This document shows positions 1 to 12,576 of a stretch of 64,000 bases of DNA, piece after piece. How positions within the stretch are numbered: the stretch's first letter is position 1; each line of letters opens with the position of its first letter. The position numbers were made by a program, and so were the translations under genes. This stretch comes from Carya illinoinensis (taxonomy: Eukaryota > Streptophyta > Magnoliopsida > Fagales > Juglandaceae), in contig NC_056752.1 of assembly GCF_018687715.1 (NCBI RefSeq), positions 3,100,001 through 3,164,000 on the forward strand, written 5' to 3'. The notes beneath the pieces were generated by a model. The model did not search any database. It was given only the letters and a program-made list of their open reading frames with translations, and was not told the origin of the DNA.

Positions 1-1450
1 CCTTCTTTTGTTCACTCACTTCATTTATCAAGATTTCTTTGCTTAGTTTTATTTTTCTTTATTGAAGGTCGAAAAATACATATCTATAGATTTCCAATAA
101 CTCCCAAGAAACATGTGTATACGCAGATTCACAAGTCAAAAATCGTTCAAAAGAAAGTAGTCGTTTTGTGAAAATCATTATACGTGGTTCTCACACGCCA
201 CCCACATCTCTACGTGGTCTTCACAGACCACTCTTTCTAGTAGCTCTTCTCGACACCACGCCAGATCACCGGACTCGTCACCACAAATTTTTCAAATCTG
301 ACATTTGTGATTAAAAATAGATAAGTGTGTTGCCTTCATGGGCCATCATAGATTCCAAACTCTATCGAAGTTTGTTCAAACTGTAATCCATCCTTTTTTG
401 CATCTAACTGCTTTCATTTTTTGTTTCCTTTTTGTTAATTTAAAAAAAAAATCGAGTAAGTCTCTTGGATGTTGGTCTGTTGAGGTTAAGTCCTCTCTTC
501 TTATAAAGAGTGAGATTGAGTCTCTATTTAAGTAGAAAGTATTATCTATTGGATGTTTGTTTATAGAGAGTTTTAGCAACAGTAAAGATCAGATCAGTCA
601 CAAAAGAAAATAATGTACTAGTAGAACTCTAAATACATTATTTTAGATTATAATATCATGCTTGATATGGCAATGTCTCATAACGTATTTGGCTATAGAT
701 GTAAGTTCTTTTTTATAAATGAATGCGCGATGAAAATTTTCTTTAAAAATAAAAAAAGAATTTTTCGAAGTATTAAAACGACCTTTGGGCTCTTCTAAAG
801 GTCACATACAAGCTGGTTGACTGCGATCGGGCATTCGATTGTAATCCAATGGCTAAATTCCATTTCATTGATCGATCGAAACGATGTACTCTCAATATTC
901 ATAGTTGGGCTGACATTCAGCACAGAGTGCTGTAGCTTGAGATCAATACCTATATATGGTTGTAGTACTTTACTCCACGTGAGCTAGCTGGGTTTCAAAT
1001 ACTTCATCATTAAAGTTAAGGGCAGCTCCCACTCCCCGGGGCCAAAAAACCTACTCACAGAAACAATTATTTCTTTTTCCTTTTCGTGAATATAAAAGAA
1101 AAAGAAAGATTCTCGCACTACAATGGAAAAATGAAATTAACTGTAAATAATTAACTACATTATCAGACGTACGTACAGCTGCATTATAACAGGCATCTTT
1201 TAGCAGAGCTGTGAAAACTCAGATCGAGCTCTTCTCACTTGTCAGGAAATTTAATTATAACCAGGAAAAAAATATATAAGATATATACATTGGAAGAAAG
1301 GGTTTGCATGCGGTCCATATCAATAGTTTTACTTGGATCTGTGCAGGCAGGAGCAGCCAATTGTGGATCATGTGGAATCTTCAATTCCTCCATGCTTGGG
1401 GCCGCAGCTTCACTCTTTTTGTTTATCGTTTTATATATATATATATAATA
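1..1450. other. AT-rich intergenic DNA, no gene recognised
   Basis: I see no supportable gene here. Open frames near 340-580 and 1240-1515 are short, overlap on both strands and resemble no protein family I know. Bases 180-300 are somewhat less AT-rich and contain a repeated 'acgtggt..tcacac/cagacca' pattern that could be a decayed repeat, but no terminal repeats or target duplications are visible. Confidence 0.4.
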
Positions 1451-1628
1451 GAGAAATGATATTTACAATTATAATTGTGCAAATGATGTGTAGTCTCTTT
1501 GAAAAAATAAACTAATACGGAATCTATATGAAAAAAAAAAAATTAACATTTTAATAATCATGGACCTCACTCTTTTTCTAAGTGATTGCGCAGTGTTTGC
1601 ACACTCTACGACTATATGTAGCATTACA
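1451..1628. repeat. MITE family I, copy 1
   Basis: A non-autonomous element of about 175 bp that begins gagaaatgatatttacaatt and ends in the imperfect reverse complement (gactatatgtagcattac). Its interior contains 'tctttgaaaaaataaa' and a poly-A/poly-T stretch. The same organisation recurs in inverted order at 4572-4745 and again at 9242-9395 and 19016-28822, which is what identifies it as a repeat family. It lies 246 bp upstream of the intact CEP gene and so may form part of its distal promoter; that role is inference. Confidence 0.6.
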
Positions 1629-1700
1629 CTATTTAATATTTTATACATATATAGTTGGTGGTCTCTACTCACATCATGAAGGCCTTGCCTTTTTAGCTCC

Positions 1701-1707
1701 TTAAATA
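1701..1707 (+). promoter_or_regulatory. Candidate TATA-like box of the intact CEP gene
   Basis: ttaaata lies about 170 bp upstream of the ATG at 1874. The same word, in 'cttaaata', lies about 60 bp upstream of the related CEP ATG at 5075. Spacing differs between copies, so only the motif is seen; promoter function is inferred. Confidence 0.3.
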
Positions 1708-1873
1708 CCGATTCAAGTGACGGGTTTTCATCGTTCATTGCTGCCTTCTAAACATATAGATAGAAAGAAACCCCTGATCCCCTCTCCCAAATCACACATT
1801 CACATATCATCTTTGAGCTCTGAGTTCTTAGAATATATTCCTTTGCAGAAATCCAGCCATTAAATATCTGACC

Positions 1874-2152
1874 ATGGCCAATGCTGCTTGCACTTGTTTA
1901 TTTTTTCTAATGATCATTTTCTGTCATGAATTTGTCCTCATTGAAGGAAGAAATGTGAAACCCTGGAAGATGTTGAAGTGTGTAAAATGCTTGAGTCCAG
2001 ATACAAAAGGCGTTGCGACAGTAGTACAGCCTAGAAAAATTATTGCAAGCCAAAGCCCGTCGTACTTGCCCCACGGTATTAAAACTTCAAATGGATACGT
2101 CGGAGCTTTCCGTCCCACCACCCCAGGCCATAGTCCCGGAGTTGGTCATTAA
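1874..2152 (+). CDS. C-terminally encoded peptide (CEP) hormone precursor, intact
   Basis: A 92-residue secreted pre-propeptide. Residues 1 to about 24 are a hydrophobic signal peptide (ACTCLFFLMIIFCHEFVLI) followed by EGR, the usual junction in this family. A basic variable linker follows, and residues 78-92 are AFRPTTPGHSPGVGH, the CEP hormone core with its conserved FRPT, PGHSP and GxGH. Precursors of this family are cleaved and their prolines hydroxylated to give a 15-residue apoplastic hormone, perceived by the leucine-rich-repeat kinases CEPR1/CEPR2 and acting in nitrogen-demand signalling and root development. Position 1 of the core is Ala where Asp is usual. The start ATG sits in a good context (accATGGCC), there is no intron, and the stop follows the core directly, as is typical. 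This is the only fully intact CEP gene in the window. Confidence 0.93.
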   Translation: MANAACTCLFFLMIIFCHEFVLIEGRNVKPWKMLKCVKCLSPDTKGVATVVQPRKIIASQSPSYLPHGIKTSNGYVGAFRPTTPGHSPGVGH

Positions 2153-4571
2153 TCCATTCGCAACTGAAAGATTTGATTTATGAGGTTTAGATTGCTTGAA
2201 TGTACCTAATAATTGATCAGGTTGTTGTGTGCGTGATCACTTGTACGTACGTATTAATCCATGTGTTTTCGTTTGATTCCTCGTATATGTTTCATCAGCT
2301 AGACCTTGTGTTTAATGTTTGTTTATGTACGTCTTCTTTGGTCTTTTATTTAGACAGATTCTGTTGTATGAAGCTTGTTCTGATCTTATGTAATATGGTA
2401 ATAAGCAAATGTAATCTCTTTTGTTGCTATCATGTCTTCAGTATTGGTGTATAATCCACAGCTGTATCTCTCTCCCTTTCTCTGATAAAAGTACTCGTAT
2501 ATATTTGGAGGAACTCAAACTGTACCACAGTTGACAGTACCAACCTCGCCTACCATCTTATAATGCATGGGAACGCAATGGATCGTGTTAAAAGGCCATG
2601 ATATATTGACACGATTGAGGTATCTTACATGCACTAGTATAATGCATTTCGGCATTCTCAGACTTGGCTAATATATATAATTCCCTGAGGTCGACATTTC
2701 AAATATAGCTTTAGATTATGAAAGCTTTTGCGCGATCAAGTACATGCAATAAGCAACTAATTAAGCATATATCACAAATTAAAAATACAATCCTTGAACA
2801 TTTTTTATGCAAAAATCCGATTCATCACATATAATTAATACATATATGTGATCGAAAAAATAATATCAAGTTAATTAAGCTAGGCGACTTCTCAAAAGTA
2901 ATTATATATATGATTGTTGGGAAACATTGCGTTTCTGCATGATTCAAAAGCTAAATACTATATATATATATATATATATATATGTTGAAGGCCAGCTGCA
3001 GTATAACAGAAGGTAGCTAGCGAGGCATCCATGCATATTCTCTCATTTGGCCTGTAAGTAATTTATCACGCACGCGTAAGGACTGATGTGCATTACAGTC
3101 GAGCAAAAGTGCTGTATACAGAACATGCAATGCTTTCCTTACTATGACGGCGCGAGACTGTTCCTCATTTTGTGGAGCCACTTAGATTTTGCCCCAGAGA
3201 GAGAGAGAGAGAGTTAGCACTTATGCTTAATTCTATGCTCATCATTAACTGTCAATAGTATCCACGATAGTTGCTCCTCTCAAACGTCATTAGACCCTCC
3301 GGGATCCAAAAAAAAAACAAATGATCAACAAGCTGTAGAAAAATTACAAGTACTCAAACTACACCTTTGACCTTTCCGGCCGTGTCCTGCATGGTTCATA
3401 CCTGAGGTAAGTCCGCTAGATCAAATTCAGTATATACTTCATCGTCTTCTCATATAGCTAGTGCGCAGCGAGTTTTGCATGCCCCCAAAGCTAGGTTTTG
3501 TCATGTCAAGAATATACCGCATGCAAATTACCCTGGGCAAAATAATTAATGAAAACTATCAACAGATAGAACTTTTTAGCTTAATATTTAAGATTGATCA
3601 TAAACTTTTAATTAAATTAAATTAAATTATAAGCTTACTTGTAGAATATTAATGTTCGTCCCATGAGGAAGGGTTCCCAAAGTAAAGTACTATTGCAATC
3701 AGATTCCACCAACCGCGCATTAACACACGATAGTATTTCTAATAAAACATGAATATAATCCCACTGGAATAGCACTGTGGAGGGCTTAACTGAGTCCACT
3801 AATTTTTGTCGATCTGTCATACTTTCACTAATTAATTATATTATATTATACATATATATATATATATAACAGCACAATATTAATACCCAATGTCGCCCTT
3901 CCCCAAGTTGAGATCAAAGACTCAAAACGATCTTTTATTTCTTATAAATTAGTTTGATCTTGTCCGTTACTGCAAGCGAATAAATTTTCCTTTAATTTGG
4001 GTGCATGCTGCATGGTAGTGATATATAATGTTAATTGGCTCGGAAGCTTTTAATTTTCAAGTTAGGTTGTCTTAGTCATAAAAAGGACAAAAGGAGTTTA
4101 TAATATATATATATATATAGGTATCCTATCGGTATTAGTATTATATATTCAACTTGAAAACTTTAATTTTCCGATTACCAATTCGGAATTGGAGTGCTGT
4201 ATATATACTATTTGACCGCGCGCGGTACTGATGATCACTCACCATAAATTTAGAAAAATTCTTCTTATCTAATATAATCTTGTAATTAATGATACGAATA
4301 ATTGAAAATGCCATGTCATCATCTATTTTATTATTATCTTCTTATAATATAATTTTAGATGATAAATTTATAAGTGAAAGATAAACATCATATCATCAAA
4401 TGATGATGAGAATTGAAATAATGAGCATAATAAGTTATACTTTTTCTCAAAAAAAAAAAAAAAAGGGTAAAGGGCATAATTGCATGTGGCCTTGGGACAA
4501 GCGAAACCCATTCGACTACCCAAAGGCCAGAGGTAGATACCTAGCTAGTATTTGCCGTAATATTTAATTAT
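2153..4571. other. 3' flank and AT-rich intergenic DNA
   Basis: The first 300 bp are T-rich and probably include the CEP 3' UTR. The remainder holds AT microsatellites (about 2960-2982 and 3848-3867), a short GA run near 3198-3213 and a poly-A tract near 4449-4464. No gene-like open frame is present; the frame at 3635-3820 (-) has no recognisable homology. Confidence 0.5.
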
Positions 4572-4745
4572 GAGCAATGCTACATATAGTCGTGGAATTG
4601 CAAACGCCACGCAATCGTTTTGAAAAAGAGTGGGATCCACGATTAAAAAGTTAATTTTTTTTTTCATGTGAGTCTCATATTAATTCATTTTTTTCAAAAC
4701 GACTGCATGCCACTTGCACAACTACGACTGTAAATATCATTTCTC
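4572..4745. repeat. MITE family I, copy 2
   Basis: A 174-bp element with long terminal inverted repeats: the left end reads gagcaatgctacatatagtc and the right end, read in reverse complement, gagaaatgatatttacagtc, with similarity continuing for about 30 bp. It is inverted relative to the copy at 1451. It lies about 330 bp upstream of the second CEP copy, mirroring the position of copy 1 upstream of the first. Confidence 0.7.
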
Positions 4746-5074
4746 ATTCAACTATATATATTGGAGTTTAACCAATTACTACACCACGCAAACGTGAACA
4801 TGATTCCAACAAAATTTTTATCGATATGAGATTAATATTATATATATAGATCGAGAAACAGTAACACATGTATTCATCCACTCTCATTTTTAATTCAATT
4901 ACTTTTTCGGATTTGTAGTTAAGAAGTACCCTCACATGATGGTTTTGGCTTTGAAATCTGATCACATGCTAGCTAGCTCCATCCCTGCTGGCTGCTAGCT
5001 GATATTAATAAACCACTTAAATAACGATAGAATAGGTTTCCATCTTTAATTTCTCTCTCTCTGATCTCTCCAGC

Positions 5075-5395
5075 ATGACAAAGTCTAAGATGATCATTAA
5101 GGGTACGGGTACTGCTTGTGCTTTCGGCCTACTTGTTTTGATATTAGATCATGAAGTTTTGTGTGTTGAGGGAAGGCATTTGAAGTCTGAGATGTGCAAG
5201 AAGTGCTCCATATTGCAGACCGGCGAGAACGCTTTGACCAGAGCAAATAAGCTGGTCGGTGATCACATTAATTTACAGGTCCGAACTCGAAGCAATCAGA
5301 TCGAGTAGATAAGTAAGGTGGTCGAATTTGTAAATGACTTTCAACCCACAGCACCTGGTCACAGTCCCGGTATTGGTCACTCCATCAACAACTAA
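5075..5395 (+). pseudogene. CEP precursor with one in-frame stop before the hormone core
   Basis: The first 77 codons encode a signal peptide (TACAFGLLVLILDHEVLC) and the family junction VEGRHLKS, closely resembling the intact gene at 1874. TAG at 5306-5308 then interrupts the frame. In the same frame, four codons later, the sequence continues V-V-E-F-V-N and then DFQPTAPGHSPGIGH, a good CEP core, followed by SINN and a stop at 5393-5395. Only one nonsense codon therefore separates the two halves of an otherwise normal 106-codon precursor. No plausible intron would remove it, and CEP genes are normally intronless. It is probably a young pseudogene; stop read-through is a less likely alternative. 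Core position 3 is Gln where Arg is usual. Confidence 0.85.
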
Positions 5396-8300
5396 TAATG
5401 TCTGATCATCATCATCATCAGCTTCATATATAGTTTTCTCAGTTACGTACCCAAGTTTGGTTATTTGTACCATGCATGCTGTTTGTGCTTCCTCAGTAGT
5501 ACTGTCTGTATATAGCTGGAGTACTTTTTCGATCTCGTTTTCAATAACTCAATACAATTCCAACTGGCATAAATATTTAGCCGAAGTACAAAGCACATAA
5601 GAAAGCATGCATACTCGATGTCAAAATATCAAACAGATTGAGAGACAAACTTAACAACAGAAGCTTAATAGATCGATCTCACCTTTTGCAAAAGATAACA
5701 TACCGTTCAAACCTGATGATGATCAGAATCCAGACGTTGAACGATGATAATACTATAAGTTGACTAGTGTATTTCGTATTTAGTGAAGCTAGCTGCTAGT
5801 ACGTAGCTAGAAATTTTCAGAAACGAATCGAGAATAAGAAGATATATACTTGCCAACCTGATCGGTAAGCTTTATTAATTTTTACCTTATTCTTCGTTGC
5901 TTTTGACGCTCGATCGTACGTAATCATGAACTCCCAACTTCACAAGTTATAGTATATAAACAAAAATTTAACAAAAAGCCGTGTACCATACAAATTACAA
6001 AAGAATTGTTTGAAAAAATCTATTCCCGTTGAGACATATATACAGTTCGGCATGAAGGATGTCGACTTGTGGATTAATTGACATTCGAATTATAAGATTA
6101 CCCGACATCCATATCCTTGATGTATAGGTAGACATGTATAAGTAAGATTATTGTTTTAGGGACAGCAGTACTAGTACTCCAACCAGATGTAAGATGCTCT
6201 CTTAGCTGATCGGTGATTGTTAGGTTTTGGCTGGGAGTTAGGATTTACTTATATACAACACAATGAGATTTGTCCTCCAATTTGTATAGGGAAAAAAAAT
6301 CCTTATCATTAGCCTTGATCTTAAAGATAATTAATTGCTTTTATAATAAAGAATTAATCGAAAAAACATATTCCAAAATATCAAAGCTACGTGACAAATT
6401 GATTTAAGTAATATGCAGTACGAGAATGAGCAGAGATCGAGATGAGGAAAGCATGCATACATAATATAAAATCACAAAGTTACAAAATACTAACTGAAAA
6501 ATGCAAGCTCGCAGGACAAAGACAAGGTTAGTAAGTACCAAAAATCAAGATTTACAAACCATATTGTTCCATGCCCACACGAATATGCTGTTCTTCCCTT
6601 TCGGTGCGTGGTTATACAATTTGCAGACTTGCGCCTACCTAAAATTAATAGTCTTAAAATTAATGTAGTGGAATATTGTGAAACTTTGTCGTATATACGC
6701 GCGTTCAGTCAAATTTTTTTTTATCAAGTTGAACAAATCGTATACATGAGACGTTATACATTGAGCTCATGTATCTAGCTATGATCAATGATCATGTGTT
6801 CCTAAAGCGCAATATTTGTCCTAATCAAATAGGCCAGAGAAGATTGTAGGTAGAGTCAACATTTCGACCTTAAAATCTTCATCATGAAATCGTGACTTGA
6901 GTTACCCTTTATTTTAAAAACTTAAACTAATAAAAAGATATAAACTTAATTATTCAAGTACCCAACTTTTTGGAAAACTAAATGTGTGATGAGTAACATG
7001 GTAGCATGAATCAAGTAACATGCATGGTAGGATGAATCTGTACGTAAAACCTGAAATATGCAGGCAGTCGTTTGGCCCCACGTGCACTCAGACATGAATT
7101 GTCGTTAAGTTAGCTTAAGCTGCCAAGGACTAACATAATGATCAGTAGATTCATGATTCAATCCCCCACTATATATATGATTCTTTGTGTAATTAACGAC
7201 AAAGATTCACCCAAATAATTATATATATATATATATTCTTAAAAGGCTGCTGATGAAAGTGCTTTGTAGTAGGTTTCTTAAAATGCTTGATTTTTCTACT
7301 TATAATGCTTTGGTCTCACACGCAGACAAAGCCTTGTGGGTTGGGTTCATTGACTCATGTAAATATATATAATATTACTCAACTTGAGGCATGCGCTTAA
7401 TTAATTCAGGTGTAGTTTGTACGTCTTATATATGATTATGTTTTAATTCTTTTTAAATAGGGTTACAAGTTTATTATATATATATATATATTTACCAAGA
7501 ACTTTGTCTTTGACCTTTTGAACTGAAAGTAGTGAAACTATATACATATATATAAATATATATCGACCTTTCCTTGCCTCCTAATGCTCTTGGAATATAC
7601 TAATTTCATGATGATGGAAATTCTTGTCCTTGAAAATAAATAGAATTGTTAAATTATATAGTATTATATGCTATAAGAAAAACAATTAATTATTAGTGAT
7701 AATTAAGTTATAATTTACAACGACGAGAATGAAAATAAATAACTAGTCACAAGTGTTTCTGTATTATGAAACTGGAATCCTTGATCTTATTACAACTCAG
7801 AATGGAAGAACTCTCTACATGATGCATGCTAGATAGATTGAAAAGAATTAAACGGTCATGCGTATACCGTGAAATGTTTTCGTTGAGGACTTAACACAAA
7901 TTAATGGAGCAAATCATGACTTGAGTTTGGTACGTCGACCTGCTCGAACCATATATAAGATAATATATGATCGATCGCTTCTTGATGTTAATAATTATAT
8001 GGTTCTTGTCTTTTCTTATTCCATTTAGTGCATAAACTACTCGCGCGTACGTACTTTTTAAACATTTTTTCAAACATATATAGTGCACGACCCACAAATT
8101 AAGTTGCGGATTAGAATTCTTTGAGCCTCTTTTTTATGGTAAATCTGCTAAAGATTGTTGATCACATTATAGTGGAATAGCAATAATGTCCCTACAGATC
8201 AATGAAAATCATATCAGCATAGATTTTATATTTAGCCAACGATCTGCCCTAGCCCTTAAAATTTATAGCCAATTAATGATGCCTACAAAAATATATATAT

Positions 8301-9241
8301 ATATATATATATTTGTTCTAGAAGATTATCATGATTGTACAGAATCTCTACGGGGTTATGCCCCTTGATAAATATTATTTTATTTTGGGGTATACCCCGG
8401 CCAATAAAAAATTAAAAGAAAAAACACTCCATGGCACTGTGTGATTGGAAAATGATTTGTAAAGTCTCATGGTGTGTTAGTCTTATACATTTAAAAAAAA
8501 AAAAAAGGCCAAATCTGAGACTCAATCAAAAAAATTTATTTTTTAATGATAGATCTCATTATTTTTTAAAAAAAAAAAAATACGTTACTCTAATATATCT
8601 AACATTACTCACTTTGATTTGTCTCCTATATTATTCTAATTTCTTATGAAATGATGGGTACTGAGCTAAATTTGGAATCTTTCGGCTCATGCCTTATGGG
8701 CTTTTTACGACAAGGCTAAAGATGAGTTCTGCCAAGAGCAATGGAGCTAGGAGTCACCCTCTCTTTTATCTGAAATTTGGGTCAAAAGGTGGGCTAAGGG
8801 CTTCCATGTCCAGCGTAAAACTCTTTAACAACTAGAATTTATGCAAGAAACTAAAGGGTTAAAATGTCTGGTTTCATTTCACAAATATTTCAAATCTTTA
8901 TTTATCTCATTTCATCTAATCTTAAAATTTATATATCATTTATATACAAATATTTTTTAACTTCAAATTTTCAAGTTTTCAATTCTTTTTATCTAATTAT
9001 TATAACTTTCTCAAACTTTCAAATAAAATATAAAAAATAATTCAACTTTTTCAGATTTCAAAATAAAAATTATCATCTAACCCTATTTTAATTTTATAAT
9101 TTTTTTATTTAACTTTTTCTCTCTCATTCCTGAAAACCCTATAAAAAATATACCAAAAGGCCCAAAACTAAGAACCTAAAGATTTAGATTTTTTTTTTTT
9201 TTTTTTTTTTTTTGGTCTTTTTGGTATTGTAATGATAACAA
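5396..9241. other. Intergenic DNA; the start of duplicated block A begins near 7060
   Basis: No gene recognised. Bases 5400-5640 are the 3' flank of the CEP pseudogene and match the flanks at 14930-15180 and 17585-17830. From about 7060 ('cgtgcactcagacatga') the sequence is paralogous to 17827 onward. Numerous AT microsatellites occur (7220-7236, 7474-7491, 8290-8312). An AT-rich MITE-like stretch lies at about 8863-9150. Confidence 0.5.
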
Positions 9242-9395
9242 GAGAAATTATATTTACAATCGTAAAATGTGCAAGTACTATATAATTTCTTTGAAAAAAT
9301 AAGTAAATATGGAATTCACATAATAAAAAATTAATTTTTTAATAGTGATTCACAATTTTTTTAAATGATTGTGGCCACGACTGATGTAGTATTAA
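9242..9395. repeat. MITE family I, copy 3 (uninterrupted CACTA target)
   Basis: Begins gagaaattatatttacaatc and ends 'cgactgatgtagtatta'. It is the paralogue of the copy at 19016, into which the CACTA element inserted. Here the site near 9365 ('tttaaATGattgtg') is continuous, giving the pre-insertion state. Confidence 0.65.
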
Positions 9396-11354
9396 TCTAA
9401 CAGTATGCATACCATCCCAAAATGGAAAGACCACATACATAATAAAAAACGGATAAAAGAAATAATACGCTAGAGTATGAAAAATCATTAAGTACTCTTG
9501 AAGTATGGATAACGTAATATTCACATCTTATAACAATATGACATATCTTTTTAATTTAGACGACACTTTATGATAGAATGAAAGTACTGCCACACATCCT
9601 TACTAAAAAACTATCTAATATATAATTACTCATAGACTATATGATATACGCATGAGATGGTCATTCTCTTGTAATTAATCCTCAGTCTGACTATACAATT
9701 GATGCTTGAATGGTGTGTTGAAAGCCATCCATCATGCTACCTAGATCTAACGTGTGCTTTCTCAGGTTCCAAACTAACTGGGTCCAAACATGGGCTTTTC
9801 TCAGTTTATCATCAGGACCCACATAGATGTTCAGGTTGGCCCGTCTGATCCGGACTTATAGATACCCAACCCAGATCTGAAATCCTTGTGCGAATCGTTA
9901 TTTATAGAAATAATATAATATTAGCACATAAAACAAAAGAAACAAAAGGTGCTTCTTAATTTCACATTATAAATAATGAATTGAAGACTTTTTTTTTTTT
10001 TTTGCGGCACTAATCCTGCCTAATTAATTTTATAATCTATGCCAACGAGCTTGGAATCCAAATCCACTTCAGTTTGCTGAAATCTTCAATATGGCCGAAT
10101 CTCCAAATTAATATATATATATATATATAATAGACTATTAAATATAACATTAATCATCGGGGAATCTTAATTAAATGTTGTTGTGCAAATCTAATGTTGA
10201 TTATAAATCAAAATATGATACTCTTCTAAGTTGTTATATGTTTATGAGTTCGATTGAGACCAAAAATGTTTGTTTTGTAAATATTTAGTATCCGAAATAT
10301 CATCTCGACGACAAGTTACATATCGTCTTGAGTCCTAAATTCTATATCATACAATGAATTATAAATATATTCAAGCTCCATTGATCATTTAAATTCCTTG
10401 ATGGAGTTTTAAAATAATTTACTACTTATTAATCAACCTAGAATCAACCGATACTTTATTCTTTCGCGCGTTGAGAATGTGAAGAACGAGGCCATGAGTT
10501 CTAATCATAGAGGTATTATTCTTTTATTTGTAATAAAAAATAAAATAAAATAGTGTGTACAATCTTGATTCTTTGGATTATGTGGTGAAATGAATGTGTA
10601 GATGATGACTAATTCAGCTTTGAAAAGAAGTCCTATCGGTATTAGTTAATTTTGGAACTGCACGTGGTATTGATGGCTCACGAAAAATTTAGAAAAAATT
10701 TACTTATCGCCTTTTTTTCATTATCATTAATCTCTCAAAATTTCTTGACATGATAGTAAACAATAATTAACTCATAAGTAAAATATAATAAATGGTTTTT
10801 AATCATTTAAGACTACATCATAAGATAGTAGAATGATAAATATAAATAGTATATAAGCCTTATGTACTCATTTTAAAAAAAGTGGATAAATATGAGTCGT
10901 CCCACATGAAAAAATTATTTTTTTAATGATAAATCCTATTTTTTTTCAAAATGAATACACGAAGCTTGTGTATCTTAAAACTATATATATGTAACATTAG
11001 TCTAAAAATAATGATGAGTAGCACTAGTGATCTTAAATTTATCCTAATCATCCATTTTATTAGCTAGCTTTTGAGAAGAGAGAAATTTAAATATTTAAAT
11101 ATTTAGCTGCACAGCTGAACTCGCATTAATCATTAATAGAATGTTTGATTAATTGGTAGCTGAAAACACAATAATTGTAGACATGAACAGAAATTAGAAA
11201 GAGATTTCCTATGGTTTTGTTCAGAAGTTTGTTACATTGAATAAGCTTGTAACCATGCATATATATATATGAAGTATTAGAATATGCTAATTCAAAGATG
11301 ACCTTTAATGATCAAAAGAAATTATGTGCAACCGAAGAAATAAAAAAAAAGGTT

Positions 11355-11381
11355 GGGGGGGGGGGGGGGGGGGGGGGGGGG
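11355..11381 (+). repeat. Homopolymer tract of 27 G
   Basis: An uninterrupted run of G. The paralogous position in block B (30188-30223) carries 31 G, one T, then 4 G, so the tract predates the duplication and has since changed length. Such tracts are prone to slippage and to sequencing or assembly error. Confidence 0.9.
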
Positions 11382-11502
11382 AATCCAGTCAATTAGCCAC
11401 TACATATGACTTTTGCTGAGATTTTATAATTAATTATAAACAAAAGCTTTATGAGTTATTAATTATAAAGAGACCACTTGCGGATCCTTTTTCAGATTTC
11501 AT

Positions 11503-11547
11503 AAAGGACTATCCATTAGTTGGGTTATCGTTAATGGACAGTCCTTT
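11503..11547. repeat. Hairpin-forming inverted repeat
   Basis: The stem AAAGGAC-nnn-CCATTA pairs with TAATGG-nnn-GTCCTTT across a short loop. The arm sequence recurs directly just downstream (from about 11562). The structure is preserved in block B at 30345-30390. It may be the remnant of a foldback element. Confidence 0.5.
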
Positions 11548-12231
11548 TTAATTAAGATTTCATAAAGGACTATCCACTATGACTTCTGCTAATCGCTTTT
11601 TCTTTCATTTGCTAGCTGTTAAGTTGCATAGATAATTTGCTAGCTGCTAATCGCTTTTTCTTTCATTTTCCTTTAGGATTTATTTCTTTTTAGAAGCTCG
11701 ATCGACTTGAAATATTATCAAGTACTAGTCAAGATCATCAACAAATCAAAGTGGGTTGGTTGCTTGTCACTGATCATGATGATCTAGCTAGATCAAAAGG
11801 AAGGGATTTGTATATTTTCTCATTTAACTTGGCTCATTTTTTCCACATTGTCTCTCTTTAATTTATTTAGTTTGATCGAAGAAGAAAAATATTTGAGACA
11901 GATTATTTTTCTGTGGAGGAATTAATGCATGATATCTAATTAACCCTGACGATGCTCGCGATCGATCGATCGTTTCAGCTAGCATATAACATGAATGAGA
12001 AGCAAGTGCATGCATGAAGGGACGGAACTACGTGTAAGTTAGGGGAGGCTTTCCAAAAGGTTCATGTAGTATATAAATATCTTTAAATTTTCTTATATAT
12101 AATTAAAATTGTCACCACAGATTATCAAAAATATAAAATTGTTCCCTCAATATTCAGGCTCTAAAACTTTTACTGAAATTATCCTCTCAAATCCCAATAC
12201 TTATCTAGTCTCACTCTAATTTTTCACTTCA

Positions 12232-12576
12232 TTGACACTCAAATCTTCAACTTACCAATTATCTGAGCTATGCAAAGGACTAGTAATTGCAGAAAAGTTA
12301 AAGATTTATTATTTGATTGACAAGTTAATTTGTCTAATATTAACTCTTCTTGTTTCTACGGTTCCTACTGAGCGAGCATTTTTTACCATGAAATTTATAA
12401 AATCCAAATTACGTACTCAAATGGAAGATAAATTTCAGCTTGCAAATAATTTACTAGCTAGTTTATATTGAAAAAGAAATTGTCAAAAAGTTTACTTTAG
12501 ATATTACTTCAGAATTTTACCATGAAATAATAATAGATAAATTTTATTTCATAAAAGATTGTCATCGAGCTTAATT
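12232..12576 (+). pseudogene. hAT transposase C-terminal (dimerisation) fragment
   Basis: The first frame (to 12471) reads SELCKGLVIAEKLKIYYLID, then a stretch ending STVPTERAFFTMKFIKSKLR with a following MEDKFQLANNLL. This matches the hAT C-terminal dimerisation region of plant ZMYM1/TTF-type transposases, where S-T-A-T-T-E-R-A-F-S is characteristic. After the stop, the next frame continues the family sequence (YIEKEIVKKFTLDI, SEFYHEIIIDKFYFI) to about 12576, so a frameshift lies near 12471. Upstream sequence from about 12180 also resembles the family in another frame. Catalytic and zinc-finger regions are absent; this is a transposon relic. Confidence 0.8.

Larger units (their letters stand above)
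7060..11980. repeat. Segmental duplication block A
   Basis: Long stretches match two other places. Block B is 17820-19144 continued at 28781-30818; block C is 32560-32640 continued at about 34250-36110. Anchors include the 'gattcaatc..ccactatatatat' segment (7157, 17914, 32565), 'agaatctctacggg.ttatg' (8341, 34358), 'cacatagatgttcagg' (9819, 29460, 35633) and the poly-G site (11355, 30188). Relative to B, block A lacks the CACTA insertion and a small MITE, but keeps 10376-11245, which B has lost. Confidence 0.8.

Noticed and set aside
1..600. Possible LTR or promoter fragment at the window start
   Set aside because: Some LTR-like texture, but no terminal repeats, primer-binding site or coding homology could be shown.
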